From contig OZ025258.1 of NCBI GenBank assembly GCA_964019135.1, forward strand, positions 12,059,771 to 12,123,770: a stretch of DNA of 64,000 bases, read 5' to 3'. The stretch is from Arenicola marina. Lineage: Eukaryota > Annelida > Polychaeta > Arenicolidae. The notes under the pieces were generated by a model. The model saw only the letters and a list, made by a program, of their open reading frames with translations. It had not been told where the DNA came from and did no database searches. Shown piece by piece: positions 31,820 through 42,913 of this stretch; positions within the stretch are counted from its first letter, which is position 1; each line of letters starts with the position of its first letter. A program made the translations under genes and the position numbers.

Positions 31820-32011
31820 CCAACTGCCACGTCGCCATTCAATTCTGAACCAGTCAGTGCAACCATGGATGACGTAATCAAGTGAAATACTCAAATGGTG
31901 TTGGCCACGCCTTCAAGTAGAGGCAAAAATTCGATGTGACTAATCGCAAATTACTTTGAGCGACGGGCATACGAAGCGTATGAATGTTACAAAAGAAGAG
32001 CAAAATGCCAG

Positions 32012-32133
32012 TGCTTCGGGTGAGGCTCGAACTCACAACCTCCGCATCTCTCGCAGCGAGCCAGACCCGCGCCAAAGCGGGCTGGAAATACTGTCTATAA
32101 GTACGGCGCGCTAACCGATTGTGCCACCGGCGC
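32012..32133 (-). tRNA. tRNA-Ile-TAT: tRNA-Ile (UAU) with intron, C3G variant
   Basis: CCGAAGC subtype. C3 to G leaves G3-A70, still unpaired. The D-loop is normal here. Confidence 0.8.
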
Positions 32134-32395
32134 TGACCTGCGATTGACGATAAAGAAGGCTAAGCAACTCACGCGTGGGGTCAAAATATCGTTTGTATGC
32201 GATCTGGTTGGATCCAGATAACACGTTCTCTTTCATAAGAGTCAAGTATTATTCAGTGTTTTTGTTTAATACAATCGTTTGGAACCTTGTCAATGCCGAT
32301 TAGTTTCCAGACTTCTAAAAAATTGACTTATATTCTTGATAAATTGTTCAGTTTGGTTTAGATCGCATTTGAAATGGATATTTAAAAACAATATT

Positions 32396-32467
32396 TAGCA
32401 GAGCGTGGTTTCGATCCACGGACCTCTGGGTTATGGGCCCAGCACGCTTCCACTGCGCCACTCTGCT
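32396..32467 (-). tRNA. tRNA-iMet-CAT: Initiator tRNA-Met (CAU)
   Basis: Consensus copy leading a Met-Ile pair. Confidence 0.95.
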
Positions 32468-32909
32468 CCAACTGCCACATCAACATTCAATTCTGAACTA
32501 ATCAGTTCGCCGCGGAGATCATCAGCAGCTCACGGGGGAGGTCAACATATATGTCCATAATATAGGATTGGCTTGAACGGGACCTTTCAGCATATAAGGG
32601 TATTTTGTGCCATGCTAATAAATGTCAAGCAACATGATGAGAGTGAAATTTGGAATCAAATTGTTGTTGCTAACGCCATGAGAGTCAGTAGTTAAGAAAC
32701 CGATGGCTGGCGTTTCATATCAGACGGATACCGCTTTTAACATGTGGAAATGTTTGCTGTTAAATGCATCGTTATTATACATAACAGACAGAGGACAACA
32801 ATCCACTAACAAAGTTTTTTATTACATCCGTATGATATTGTTGATATCTTGCTCAATTTGGGTCGGGCTGCAATTGAAATGTATAATTAACAAAGAAAAA
32901 AAAGTTCGT

Positions 32910-32981
32910 TAGCAGAGCGTGGTTTCGATCCACGGACCTCTGGGTTATGGGCCCAGCACGCTTCCACTGCGCCACTCTGCT
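32910..32981 (-). tRNA. tRNA-iMet-CAT: Initiator tRNA-Met (CAU)
   Basis: Consensus copy with a T8 terminator. Confidence 0.95.
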
Positions 32982-33173
32982 CCAACTGCCACGTCGCCAT
33001 TCAATTCTGAACCAGTCAGTGCAACCATGGATGACGTAATCAAGTGAAATACTCAAATGGTGTTGGCCACGCCTTCAAGTAGAGGCAAAATTTCGATGTG
33101 ACTAATCGCAAATTACTTTGAGCGACGGGCATACGAAGCGTATGAATGTTACAAAAGAAGAGCAAAATGCCAG

Positions 33174-33295
33174 TGCTCCGGGTGAGGCTCGAACTCACAA
33201 CCTCCGCATCTCTCGCAGCGAGCCAGACCCGCGCCAAAGCGGGCTGGAAATACTGTTTATAAGTACGACGCGCTAACCGATTGTGCCACCGGGGC
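33174..33295 (-). tRNA. tRNA-Ile-TAT: tRNA-Ile (UAU) with intron, splice-site base change
   Basis: The first intron base is A instead of G, next to the 5' splice site. C27 to T wobble. Otherwise the CCGGAGC subtype. Confidence 0.84.
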
Positions 33296-33557
33296 TGACC
33301 TGCGATTGACGATAAAGAAGGCCAAGCAACTCACGCGTGGGGTCAAAATATCGTTTGTATGCGATCTGGTTGGATCCAGATAACACTTTCTCTTTCATAA
33401 GAGTGAAGTATTATTCAGTGTTTTTGTTTAATACAATCGTTTGGAACCTTGTCAATGCCGATTAGTTTCCAGACTTCTAAAATATTGACTTATATTCTTG
33501 ATAAATTGTTCAGTTTGGTTTAGATCGCATTTGAAATGGATATTTAAAAACAATATT

Positions 33558-33629
33558 TAGCAGAGCGTGGTTTCGATCCACGGACCTCTGGGTTATGGGC
33601 CCAGCACGCTTCCACTGCGCCACTCTGCT
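33558..33629 (-). tRNA. tRNA-iMet-CAT: Initiator tRNA-Met (CAU)
   Basis: Consensus copy leading a Met-Ile pair. The L1-like LINE starts 97 bp upstream of its 5' end, in the opposite orientation. Confidence 0.95.
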
Positions 33630-33725
33630 CCAACTGCCACATCAACATTCAATTCTGAACTAATCAGTTCGCCGCGGAGATCATCAGCAGCTCACGGGGG
33701 AGGTCAACATATATGTCCATAATAT

Positions 33726-34577
33726 ATGATAGGTGAAAATGAGATACAACCTGCTAGCGAATCAGAAGACCAAGCCATGGCCGATATATCTAGAAAAGTG
33801 GATAATATCATTGAAATGCTTGCATGTTTACCCGAGCTTAAAGAGACAATAAGCACTATAAAATCAGATGTAGACGCATTTCGTCAACTGACCGAGCACA
33901 ACAGTGCGAGGCTGGATCAACTAGAAAAAGAGAACACGTCACTGAAAGAGCGGGTAAAAACACTGAAAAAAAAAGACCCAAGCTTGACTATACAGAGCCT
34001 GGTAGCAGATAAAGACACACTTAAGACCCAAATCGTCGCAATGGAGTCATACCAGAGAAAAGAAAATTTAATCTTTCACGGAATACCAGAGTTAGCATGG
34101 GGCCAGGAAAACTGTGCGCGAGTAATTAAGGACATAATGCTGAACGAGCTCAAGATAGACGACGTATCCGAAGTTAAAATACAGCGCTGCCATAGGCTAG
34201 GCCCAAACCCCTCCCCTACTGCGCAGCACAAAAGGTCGCGACCGATAATCGCCCGATTCGCCTTCTTCGAAGATCGTGAACGGGTATGGTCAAAGAAGAA
34301 GATGTTACGCGGCTCGCGGCTTTACATCGACGAAGACTTCCCCAAGTCTATCCAAGATGAACGCCGTAAGCTGCTGCCAATGATGCGGGCGGCCAGGGCG
34401 GACGGAGCACGAGCGGCTGTCTTCGGCAACAAGCTTCTCATCAACAGCAAGAGCTACACCATCGACAGCCTGAACGATCTACCGGAAGCATGGAGACAGC
34501 AGCAAGATACGCGAAACGTCCATACACGGTATAGAGATGGGCAATCGCCAGGTGACTCTCTCGGATCTCTCCGTTAA
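33726..34577 (+). CDS. LINE ORF1 protein (RNA-binding, coiled coil; 283 aa)
   Basis: L1-type ORF1 proteins trimerise, coat element RNA and act as nucleic-acid chaperones. Here a heptad-rich stretch (about 55-85, with QLEKENTSLKERVKTL) is followed by an RRM-like region starting at RKENLIFHGIPE (about 115), with the RCHRLG and RPIIARF motifs, and a basic C-terminal domain with LYIDEDFPKSIQDERR. The first ATG uses an A from the host flank, so an ATG at 33777 in strong context (GCCATGG) is a more natural start and gives 266 aa. About 550 bp separate it from ORF2. Confidence 0.8.
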   Translation: MIGENEIQPASESEDQAMADISRKVDNIIEMLACLPELKETISTIKSDVDAFRQLTEHNSARLDQLEKENTSLKERVKTLKKKDPSLTIQSLVADKDTLKTQIVAMESYQRKENLIFHGIPELAWGQENCARVIKDIMLNELKIDDVSEVKIQRCHRLGPNPSPTAQHKRSRPIIARFAFFEDRERVWSKKKMLRGSRLYIDEDFPKSIQDERRKLLPMMRAARADGARAAVFGNKLLINSKSYTIDSLNDLPEAWRQQQDTRNVHTRYRDGQSPGDSLGSLR

Positions 34578-35129
34578 ATTTTTGGTTGCACTTTTGAAAC
34601 GGTCCCTTAAGAAATCGAAGCTGTTTTTTCGTGTTCACGCAAAGGCCCGAATCGTGTCTATTTCACTACTAATGTGTTACTCGCGTATGTTCGCCATCCT
34701 CAGGCCAGTCTTCCCAGCGAGGTCGCATATTTGTTGGTTATCGAGCTATCGAAATGTATCACTTTTGGCCTCTACAGGTATTCCGCCTGTGACAAGCACT
34801 ACAGGCATACTTGCGTCCACCTTGAGTCATTCACATGTTGAATGTGGTAATGAGCTTGTTAACTGCAAAATGTGTAGATTTCACCAAAAGCTACGCGTGT
34901 GTTGGCCCTGCGTAAATTGAGTTTGCATCTCGTGTTTCTCAGCCCGCCATCACGCTCCACCCGATATGACGCATATTGATCTAATTTCGCCCCCTCCCGT
35001 TCTTCCCCATCCTCTTGGTGTTTATGATAGAATGTTACCTAACTTTCAACAGAAACCCATTTGCACTATACTACTTTTATTTAAACTTCGTAAAACCCCG
35101 AATATGGCATGGCATAATGAAAAATGTGA
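34578..35129 (+). other. Inter-ORF region of the L1-like LINE
   Basis: No coding similarity recognised in this stretch; the small open frames here lack protein motifs. It lies between the ORF1 stop and the open frame that leads into ORF2 at 35130. Confidence 0.6.
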
Positions 35130-35180
35130 AATGCGAAAGCGCGCATCTGGCACGGTGTTAACACAATCGGTGCAGCGTCA

Positions 35181-38100
35181 GAAATAACAATTGCCTGTTT
35201 AAATGTGAGAGGCATAGGTTCGGCATTAAAACGCTGTGATGTACTGGCTTGGCTTAAGGACAAGTCATTATCAGTATACTGTATACAAGATGTTCATATA
35301 AGCCCTGAAATAGAGCGTTCACTCCGAGATTTCTGGCCTGGCGATTATTATGTAAACTCCCCATCGTCACAAGCGAGGGGTGTAGCCATACTGTTGTCAA
35401 AAGGTATAGACTATACTCTGCATGGTCAATACAAGGATGAGAATGGGAATCTTTTAGTGCTCGATCTTACGTTAAAGGAATATCGATTTACTCTGGTTAG
35501 TGTATATGGACCGAACAGTGATACGCCATCGTTCTATGCAAATCTACAACAACAGATAGAAAACTTTGGTAACGCAAGTGTCATAATATGTGGGGATTGG
35601 AATATGGTATTAGACTTTAAGAGGGATACGAGGGGATACAAGAGAGAAAATAACAAAAAGGCCAAAGAAACCGTCTTATCGCTCATAGAAACTTTAGATG
35701 TTGTTGATTGCTGGCGAGTACAACACCCAAATAGCCATCGGTATACTTGGACAAACCAACAGCGAAAGTCTCAGAGAGCCAGACTAGACTTTTTCTTGAT
35801 GTCCTCAGACATCTTTGCTCTCTGTGAAAAGACAGATATCATGTCGGGTTACCGCACTGATCACTCGCTGGTGACCGTAACGATTAACTTCCAGTGTACC
35901 CCCAGGGGAAAGGGCTTTTGGAAGCTTAATGTGTCCCTATGCATGACCCCGAGTATGCTGTGGTGGTGAAAAAATGCATTAGAGATCTTGAGGAACAGTA
36001 TTGTGTATCAAACACCATTGTATGTGACCAAACGCGTGAGAAAGTAGAATTTGTAATTAATGATCAACTGTTTTGGGAAATGCTGAAGATGGAAATTAGA
36101 GGGCGAACTATTAGCTATAGCGCACATAAGAAAAAAAAGACGGTACGAGAAGAGGAGGGTCTCGAGAAGCGAATAAACGAATTAAATAGAGTAGTTGACA
36201 ACGTAAGCTCCGGGTCAGATGAACAGAATGAACTGCAAGAACTAAAAGATCAGCTTGAGAAAATCAGAATTGGGAAAACGCGGGGTATTTTAGTTAGGGC
36301 AAGGGCAAATTACTATGAAGCCGGAGAAAAACCTTCACGGTATTTTTGCAGTTTGGAAAAAAAAACTACGTAAACAAACAAATAAACAGAATTATTGTCG
36401 ACGGGAAGGAAATAATACGCAAAGAAGATATCCTCAACGAGCAAATGCACTTTTACAACAGACTCTATTCGAATTGTGATCGTGCAGAGGGATGTGATTT
36501 TGCCACCTTTTTAAACCCCCATAATGTCGTACCATTGCACGTATCTGAAAGGGAGAAATGTGACGCACCATTAAGTTGTGACGAAATAAAGGAGGCAATA
36601 AAGGGATCGAAAAATAATAAATCCCCAGGTAATGATGGATTACCGGTAGAATTTTACAAATTTTTTTGGAAGGATTTAGGTCATTACCTGATGCCGAGTT
36701 TTACGCGTGCTTTCGAGTCCGGTTCTCTTTCCATAACACAGAAACAAGGTGTCATCACGTGTCTCCCAAAAGGCGACAGACAGAGGGAACTGCTTAAAAA
36801 CTGGCGACCTATCTCGTTATTAAACGCTGATTACAAGGTTTTATCCGGAGCTATCGCCGCTAGGCTGAAAACGGTATTGAGTAGAATAATTAGTCAGGAT
36901 CAAAAAGGGTTTTTAAAGGGTAGATATATAGGAGAAAACATTAGATTGGTATACGATATGATGCACTACTTAGTCCAACATAGCCGTACTGGCATCCTAC
37001 TCCTAATAGACTTCGAAAAAGCATTTGACACCCTAAGCTGGCAATATATCAAGCAAGTACTTGAAAGCTATGATTTCGGCACTACTTTCAGAAAGTGGTT
37101 CAGTATACTGTATAACGAATGTTCAAGCTGTGTGATAAACAACGGCCACTTTTCGAAGTTCTTCTCACTTGGTAGAGGCTGTAGACAAGGCGACCCCCTG
37201 TCGCCGTATATATTCATTCTGGCTATCGAACCTCTAGCCATGCGCATTAAGCAAGACGCACAAATAAAGGGTATTAAGGTAAATAAAAACGAGTACAAAA
37301 TCGGACAATACGCGGACGATACTTTTATGTTTTTAGATGGGTCAGAGGTTTCGTTAAGAAGAACATTCTATGTGTTGCATGAGTTTAAAGTGTGCTCAGG
37401 CCTGGCAGTAAATGTCGAGAAAACCAAAGTAATAAGACTGGGTAAACAGATCCAGACCCACCATAGAATCTGCCCAGACATGCCCCTGACCTGGGTTGAA
37501 GAATTTAAGTTACTTGGAATCACATTCACGGTTGATATGAAAGACATGGTTAACCGAAACTATAATGGGAAAATGGTAGCATTCCAGAGTGTATTAAATG
37601 TGTACAGTAAGCGTAAACTTTCACTTCGAGGAAAAGTGACAGTAGTTAAAACAATGGCTATTCCTAAACTGATAGATGTTGTGTCGGTTCTACCGTCGCC
37701 GCAGCCAAGTTTCATCGAACAGGTTACCAAAATTATACGATCATTTATATGGAATTCAGGCTCACCTAAGATTGCCTATAATAAAATGGTTCAGACAGAA
37801 GAAAATGGTGGAATTAACTTAACCCACATTCCATTTTTGTTGCACGCGCTAAAGATTTCGTGGGTGAAAAGACTTGTCACGTCAGAAGGCGCTTGGCAAG
37901 ACCTGTTCTCTACCACCATATGTAATGAGAAGTCACTGTGTTGGCAACTGGATCCAATATCTTTGAAGTGCTTTATGACGCTGTCGAACCCTTTTTGGCG
38001 TGATGTATTTAAAGCGTGGTACCGGTTTAGATCGATCGGGGACAGTACAGATGTCCGAACATATCCACTTTGGAACACGCAGTTTCTAAGTCACTCTAAC

Positions 38101-38961
38101 CTTGTTACTAGGAAAGCAGAATTTATTAACGCAGGGGTCATATTCTATAACGATGTTATTGATGATATGGGTCGTGTTTTAGGATGGCAAGACTTCAAAC
38201 AGGCTTTTGGAATCAAGCTAAATTTTGCCGATTTCTACAGTTTAACCCATTCACTACCAAGAAGCTGGAGAGTTGAGAGTTTGGAAAAGGCGTCTAAATT
38301 ACAAGAGGTAGGGTGTACTGAACTACAGGCTGTGTTAATATCAAAGCGGGTATGCAATATTGTGTATCAACGCTTGATCCTTGAATTGTGTCCGGTGAGA
38401 AATAATGAAACAAAGTGGGAAACCTCGCTAGGAAAAAAAATTACTCCTGAAGAATGGAGAGGTTTTTATACTGTTGCGAAGACAAGTACAGTTGATGAAC
38501 GGCTCAGGAGCTTCCAATATAAGCTTCTCCAACGATGTTTGTCCACCAATACTTACCTAAAAAAATGTAATCTAGCAGAAGACGAGAGTTGTACGTTTTG
38601 TAATAGTGCCGTCGAAACACTTGAACATTTATTCTTTCATTGTCCATATGTGAAGCAACTGTGGCACTCACTTGCGATTTGGTTTGAGGCGCAATCTGGT
38701 TTCCGCATATGGCAGTTACTATCGTTAACCACGGTAATGTTTGGTGTAAGCAAGTCTACAAAACACCGTCTGTTAAACCATATTATAATCATTGTCAAAA
38801 GCTATATATTCTCGTGCAAGTGTAAGGAAACAAAACCTAGGGTACAAAATGCTTTAAGAATTATAAGATACTATTATAATATAGAAAAATGCGTCATTCA
38901 GCAGAAACCGTCTTACAGCAAACAGATATTTAATGATAAGTGGAAATGTCTCTTTCATTAA
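35181..38961 (+). pseudogene. LINE ORF2: endonuclease and reverse transcriptase, frameshifted
   Basis: ORF2 is split over three frames. The first (to 35969) encodes an APE-type endonuclease starting near ITIACLNVRG, with CGDWN, a LDFFL motif and TDHS; the frame is open from 35130 but has no ATG. Frame 2 (35939-36373) is a linker. Frame 3 (36346-38961) encodes the reverse transcriptase: SPGNDGLP, LIDFEKAFD, GCRQGDPLSP and YADD at 37309-37320, then the C-terminal cysteine motif (CTFC, HLFFHC). Shifts lie near 35935-35945 and at the A9 run 36357-36365. The endonuclease glutamate of the usual QE(T/V)H motif is D (codon 35289-35291). One shift could be a sequencing error in the A run, but two shifts and the D argue for a dead or dying copy. 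Confidence 0.85.
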
Positions 38962-39106
38962 CCATTGTTCCTTATGGGGATAGATCCTCTCCCGGTAGCG
39001 TGTGTTTGTCTGCCTCGTATATAAAATGATTATGTATCAACGTATCGATGTCACTTCTCACGATTGTAACGTATGCCATGCCATATTGTCACAATAAATG
39101 AAAATT

Positions 39107-39143
<37 letters not shown>

Positions 39144-39488
39144 GGATTGGCTTGAACGGGACCTTTCAGCATATAAGGGTATTTTGTGCCATGCTAATAA
39201 ATGTCAAGCAACATGATGAGAGTGAAATTTGGAATCAAATTGTTGTTGCTAACGCCATGAGAGTCAGTAGTTAAGAAACCGATGGCTGGCTTTTCATATC
39301 AGACGGATACCGCTTTTAACATGTGGAAATGTTTGCTGTTAAATGCATCGTTATTATACATAACAGACAGAGGATAACAATCCACTAACAAAGTTTTTTA
39401 TTACATCCGTATGATATTGTTGATATCTTGCTCAATTTGGGTCGGGCTGCAATTGAAATGTATAATTAACAAAGAAAAAAAAGTTCGT

Positions 39489-39560
39489 TAGCAGAGCGTG
39501 GTTTCGATCCATGGACCTCTGGGTTAGGGGCCCAGCACGCTTCCACTGCCCCACTCTGCT
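39489..39560 (-). tRNA. tRNA-iMet body with anticodon CCU, probable pseudogene
   Basis: Shares the CCU anticodon and C11 to G with 1054 and adds G50 to A in the T stem. Confidence 0.78.
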
Positions 39561-40003
39561 CCAACTGCCACATCAACATTCAATTCTGAACTAATCAGTT
39601 CGCCGCGGAGATCATCAGCAGCTCACGGGGGAGGTCAACATATATGTCCATAATAAAGGATTGGCTTGAACGGGACCTTTCAGCATATAAGGGTATTTTG
39701 TGCCATGCTAATAAATGTCAAGCAACATGATGAGGGTGAAATTTGGAATCAAATTGTTGTTGCTAACGCCATGAGAGTCAGTAGTAAAGAGACCGATGGC
39801 TTCGTTTTCATATCAGACAGATACCGTTTTTAACATGTGGAAATGTTTTCTGTTAATTGCATCGTTATTATACATGACACACAGGGGATAACAATCTACT
39901 GATGAAGTTATTTTAATAAATCTGTGTGATATTGTTGATATCTTGCTCAATTTGGGTCGGGCTGCAATTGAAATGTATAATTAACAAAGAAAAAAAAGTT
40001 CGT

Positions 40004-40075
40004 TAGCAGAGCGTGGTTTCGATCCACGGACCTCTGGGTTATGGGCCCAGCACGCTTCCACTGCGCCACTCTGCT
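40004..40075 (-). tRNA. tRNA-iMet-CAT: Initiator tRNA-Met (CAU)
   Basis: Consensus copy. Its unit is a hybrid: the far 3' flank matches the unit of 1569, while the near flank and 5' side match that of 3246. It marks the 1678-bp deletion junction. Confidence 0.95.
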
Positions 40076-40518
40076 CCAACTGCCACGTCAACATTCAATT
40101 CTGAACTAATCAGTTCACCGCGGAGATCATCAGTAGCTCACGGGTGAGGTCAGCATATATGTCCATAATATAGGATTGGCTTGAACGGGACCTTTCAGCA
40201 TATAAGGGTATTTTGTGCTATGCTAATAAATGTCAAGCAACATGATGAAGGTGAAATTATGAATCAAATTGTTGTTGCTAACACCATGAGAGTCAGTAGT
40301 TAAGAGACCGATGGCTGGCTTTTCATATCAGACGGATACCGCTTTTAACATGTGGAAATGTTTTCTGTTAATTGCATCGTTATTATACATGACACACAGG
40401 GGATAACAATCTACTGATGAAGTTTTTTTAATACATCCGTATGATATTGTTGATATCTTGCTCAATTTGGGTCGGGCTGCAATTGAAATGTTTAATTAAC
40501 AAAGAAAAGAAAGTTCGT

Positions 40519-40590
40519 TAGCAGAGCGTGGTTTTGATCCACGGGCCTCTGGGTTATGGGCCCAGCACGCTTCCACTGCGCCACTCTGCT
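40519..40590 (-). tRNA. tRNA-iMet-CAT: Initiator tRNA-Met (CAU), G57A variant
   Basis: G57 to A as in 3761, plus T to C in the variable loop. Confidence 0.88.
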
Positions 40591-40782
40591 CCAACTGCCA
40601 CGTCGCCATTCAATTCTGAACCAGTCAGTGCAACCATGGATGACGTAATCAAGTGAAATACTCAAATGGTGTTGGCCACGCCTTCAAGTAGAGGCAAAAA
40701 TTCGATGTGACTAATCGCAAATTACTTTGAGCGACGGGCATACGAAGCGTATGAATGTTACAAAAGAAGAGCAAAATGCTAG

Positions 40783-40903
40783 TGCTTCGGGTGAGGCTCG
40801 AACACACAACCTCCGCATCTCTCGCAGCGAGCCAGACCCGCGCCAAAGCGGGCTGGAAATACTGTCTATAAGTACGGCGCGCTACTTATTGTGTCACCGG
40901 GGC
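40783..40903 (-). tRNA. tRNA-Ile (UAU) with intron, D-arm defects, probable pseudogene
   Basis: Shares the lost G18-G19 and A52 to T with 4026 and adds G10 to A in the D stem. Confidence 0.68.
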
Positions 40904-41165
40904 TGACCTGCGATTGACGATAAAGAAGGCTAAGCAACTCACGCGCGGGGTCAAAATATCGTTTGTATGCGATCTGGTTGGATCCAGATAACACGTTCTC
41001 TTTCATAAGAGTGAAGTATTATTCAGTGTTTTTGTTTAATACAATCGTTTGGAACCTTGTCAATGCCGATTAGTTTCCAGACTTCTAAAAAATTGACTTA
41101 TATTCTTGATAAATTGTTCAGTTTGGTTTAGATCGCATTTGAAATGGATATTTAAAAACAATATT

Positions 41166-41237
41166 TAGCAGAGCGTGGTTTCGATCCACGGACCTCTCGG
41201 TTATGGGCCCAGCACGCTTCCACTGCGCCACTCTGCT
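41166..41237 (-). tRNA. tRNA-iMet-CAT: Initiator tRNA-Met (CAU), C41G variant
   Basis: Twin of 4409 with the same anticodon-stem change. Confidence 0.88.
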
Positions 41238-41679
41238 CCAACTGCCACATCAACATTCAATTCTGAACTAATCAGTTCGCCGCGGAGATCATCAGCAGCT
41301 CACGGGGGATGTCAACATATATGTCCATAATATAGGATTGGCTTGAACGGGACCTTTCAGCATATAAGGGTGTTTTGTGCCATGCTAATAAATGTCAAGG
41401 AACATGATGAGAGTGAAATTTGGAATCAAATTGTTGTTGCTAACGCCATGAGAGTCAGTAGTTAAGAAACCGATGGCTGGCTTTTCATATCAGACGGATA
41501 CCGCTTTTAACATGTGGAAATGTTTGCTGTTAAATGCATCGTTATTATACATAACAGACAGAGGATAACAATCCACTAACAAAGTTTTTTATTACATCCG
41601 TATGATATTGTTGATATCTTGCTCAATTTGGGTCCGGCTGCAATTGCAATGTATAATTAACAAAGAAAAAAAAGTTCGT

Positions 41680-41751
41680 TAGCAGAGCGTGGTTTCGATC
41701 CACGGACCTCTGGGTTATGGGCCCAGCACGCTTCCACTGCGCCACTCTGCT
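41680..41751 (-). tRNA. tRNA-iMet-CAT: Initiator tRNA-Met (CAU)
   Basis: Consensus copy, twin of 4923. Confidence 0.95.
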
Positions 41752-41943
41752 CCAACTGCCATGTCGCCATTCAATTCTGAACCAGTCAGTGCAACCATGG
41801 ATGACGTAATCAAGTGAAATACTCAAATGGTGTTGGCCACGCCTTCAAGTAGAGGCAAAATTTCGATGTGACTAATCGCAAATTACTTTGAGCGACGGGC
41901 ATACGAAGCGTATGAATGTTACAAAAGAAGAGCAAAATGCCAG

Positions 41944-42065
41944 TGCTCCGGGTGAGGCTCGAACTCACAACGTCCGCATCTCTCGCAGCGAGCAAGACCC
42001 GCGCCAAAGCGGGCTGGAAATACTGTCTATAAGTACGGCGCGCTAACCGATTGTGCCACCGGGGC
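41944..42065 (-). tRNA. tRNA-Ile-TAT: tRNA-Ile (UAU) with 48-nt intron
   Basis: Twin of 5187 with the same G45 to C change and one further intron change. Confidence 0.87.
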
Positions 42066-42327
42066 TGACCTGCGATTGACGATAAAGAAGGCCAAGCAAC
42101 TCACGCGTGGGGTCAAAATATCGTTTGTATGCCATCTGGTTGGATCCAGATAACACTTTCTCTTTCATAAGAATGAAGTATTATTCAGTGTTTTTGTTTA
42201 ATACAATCGTTTGGAACCTTGTCAATGCCGATTAGTTTCCAGACTTCTAAAAAATTGACTTATATTCTTGATAAATTGTTCAGTTTGGTTTAGATCGCAT
42301 TTGAAATGGATATTTAAAAACAATATT

Positions 42328-42399
42328 TAGCAGAGCGTGGTTTCGATCCACGGACCTCTGGGTTATGGGCCCAGCACGCTTCCACTGCGCCACTCTGCT
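42328..42399 (-). tRNA. tRNA-iMet-CAT: Initiator tRNA-Met (CAU)
   Basis: Consensus copy leading a Met-Ile pair, twin of 5571. Confidence 0.95.
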
Positions 42400-42841
42400 C
42401 CAACTGCCACGTCGACATTATATTCTGAACTAATCAGTTCGCCGCGGAGATCATCAGCAGCGCACGGGGGAGGTCAGCATATAAGTCCATAATATAGGAT
42501 TGGCTTGAACGGGACTTTTCAGCATATAAGGGTATTTTGTGCCGTGCTAATAAATGTCAAGCAACATGATGAAAGTGAAATTTGGAATCAAATTGTTGTT
42601 GCTAACGCCATGAGAGTCAGTAGTAAAGAGACCGATGGCTTCGTTTTCATATCAGACAGATACCGTTTTTAACATGTGGAAATGTTTTCTGTTAATTGCA
42701 TCGTTATTATACATGACACACAGGGGATAACAATCTACTGATGAAGTTATTTTAATAAATCTGTGTGATATTGTTGAAATCTTACTCAATTTGGGCCGGG
42801 CCGCAATTGAAATGTATAATTAACAAAGAAAAGCAAATCGT

Positions 42842-42913
42842 TAGCAGAGCGTGGTTTCGATCCACTGACCTCTGGGTTATGGGCCCAGCAGGTTTCCACT
42901 GCGCCACTCTGCT
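42842..42913 (-). tRNA. tRNA-iMet-like (CAU), degenerate
   Basis: Same D-stem and C49 to A changes as 6085. Confidence 0.75.

Larger units (their letters stand above)
17868..33726 (-). repeat. Tandem tRNA array, block 2
   Basis: This block holds 28 Met and 11 Ile genes on the minus strand. To 22139 it duplicates 55140-59413. From about 22.2 kb to the L1-like LINE it is not in the large duplication. From about 25.5 kb it becomes very regular: Met intervals alternate 514 and 648 bp, and successive Ile genes alternate between two acceptor subtypes, giving a higher-order repeat. The spacers show no other gene. Confidence 0.95.
33727..39137 (+). mobile_element. L1/Tx1-like LINE, nearly full length
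   Basis: This non-LTR element of about 5.4 kb has two ORFs, no RNase H, an AATAAA signal near 39094 and a poly(A) tail, all typical of the L1 group. The host repeat is interrupted after AATATA (33721-33726) and resumes with AATATA at 39138-39143, giving a 6-bp target duplication. The widened tRNA interval (5931 bp) equals one 514-bp unit plus 5417 bp, exactly the element plus duplication. ORF1 is intact; ORF2 carries two frameshifts. The assignment to the Tx1 branch is tentative. Confidence 0.9.

Noticed and set aside
34537-34920. 127-aa ORF between ORF1 and ORF2 of the L1-like LINE
   Set aside because: It overlaps the end of ORF1 in another frame, and no recognisable motif was found.
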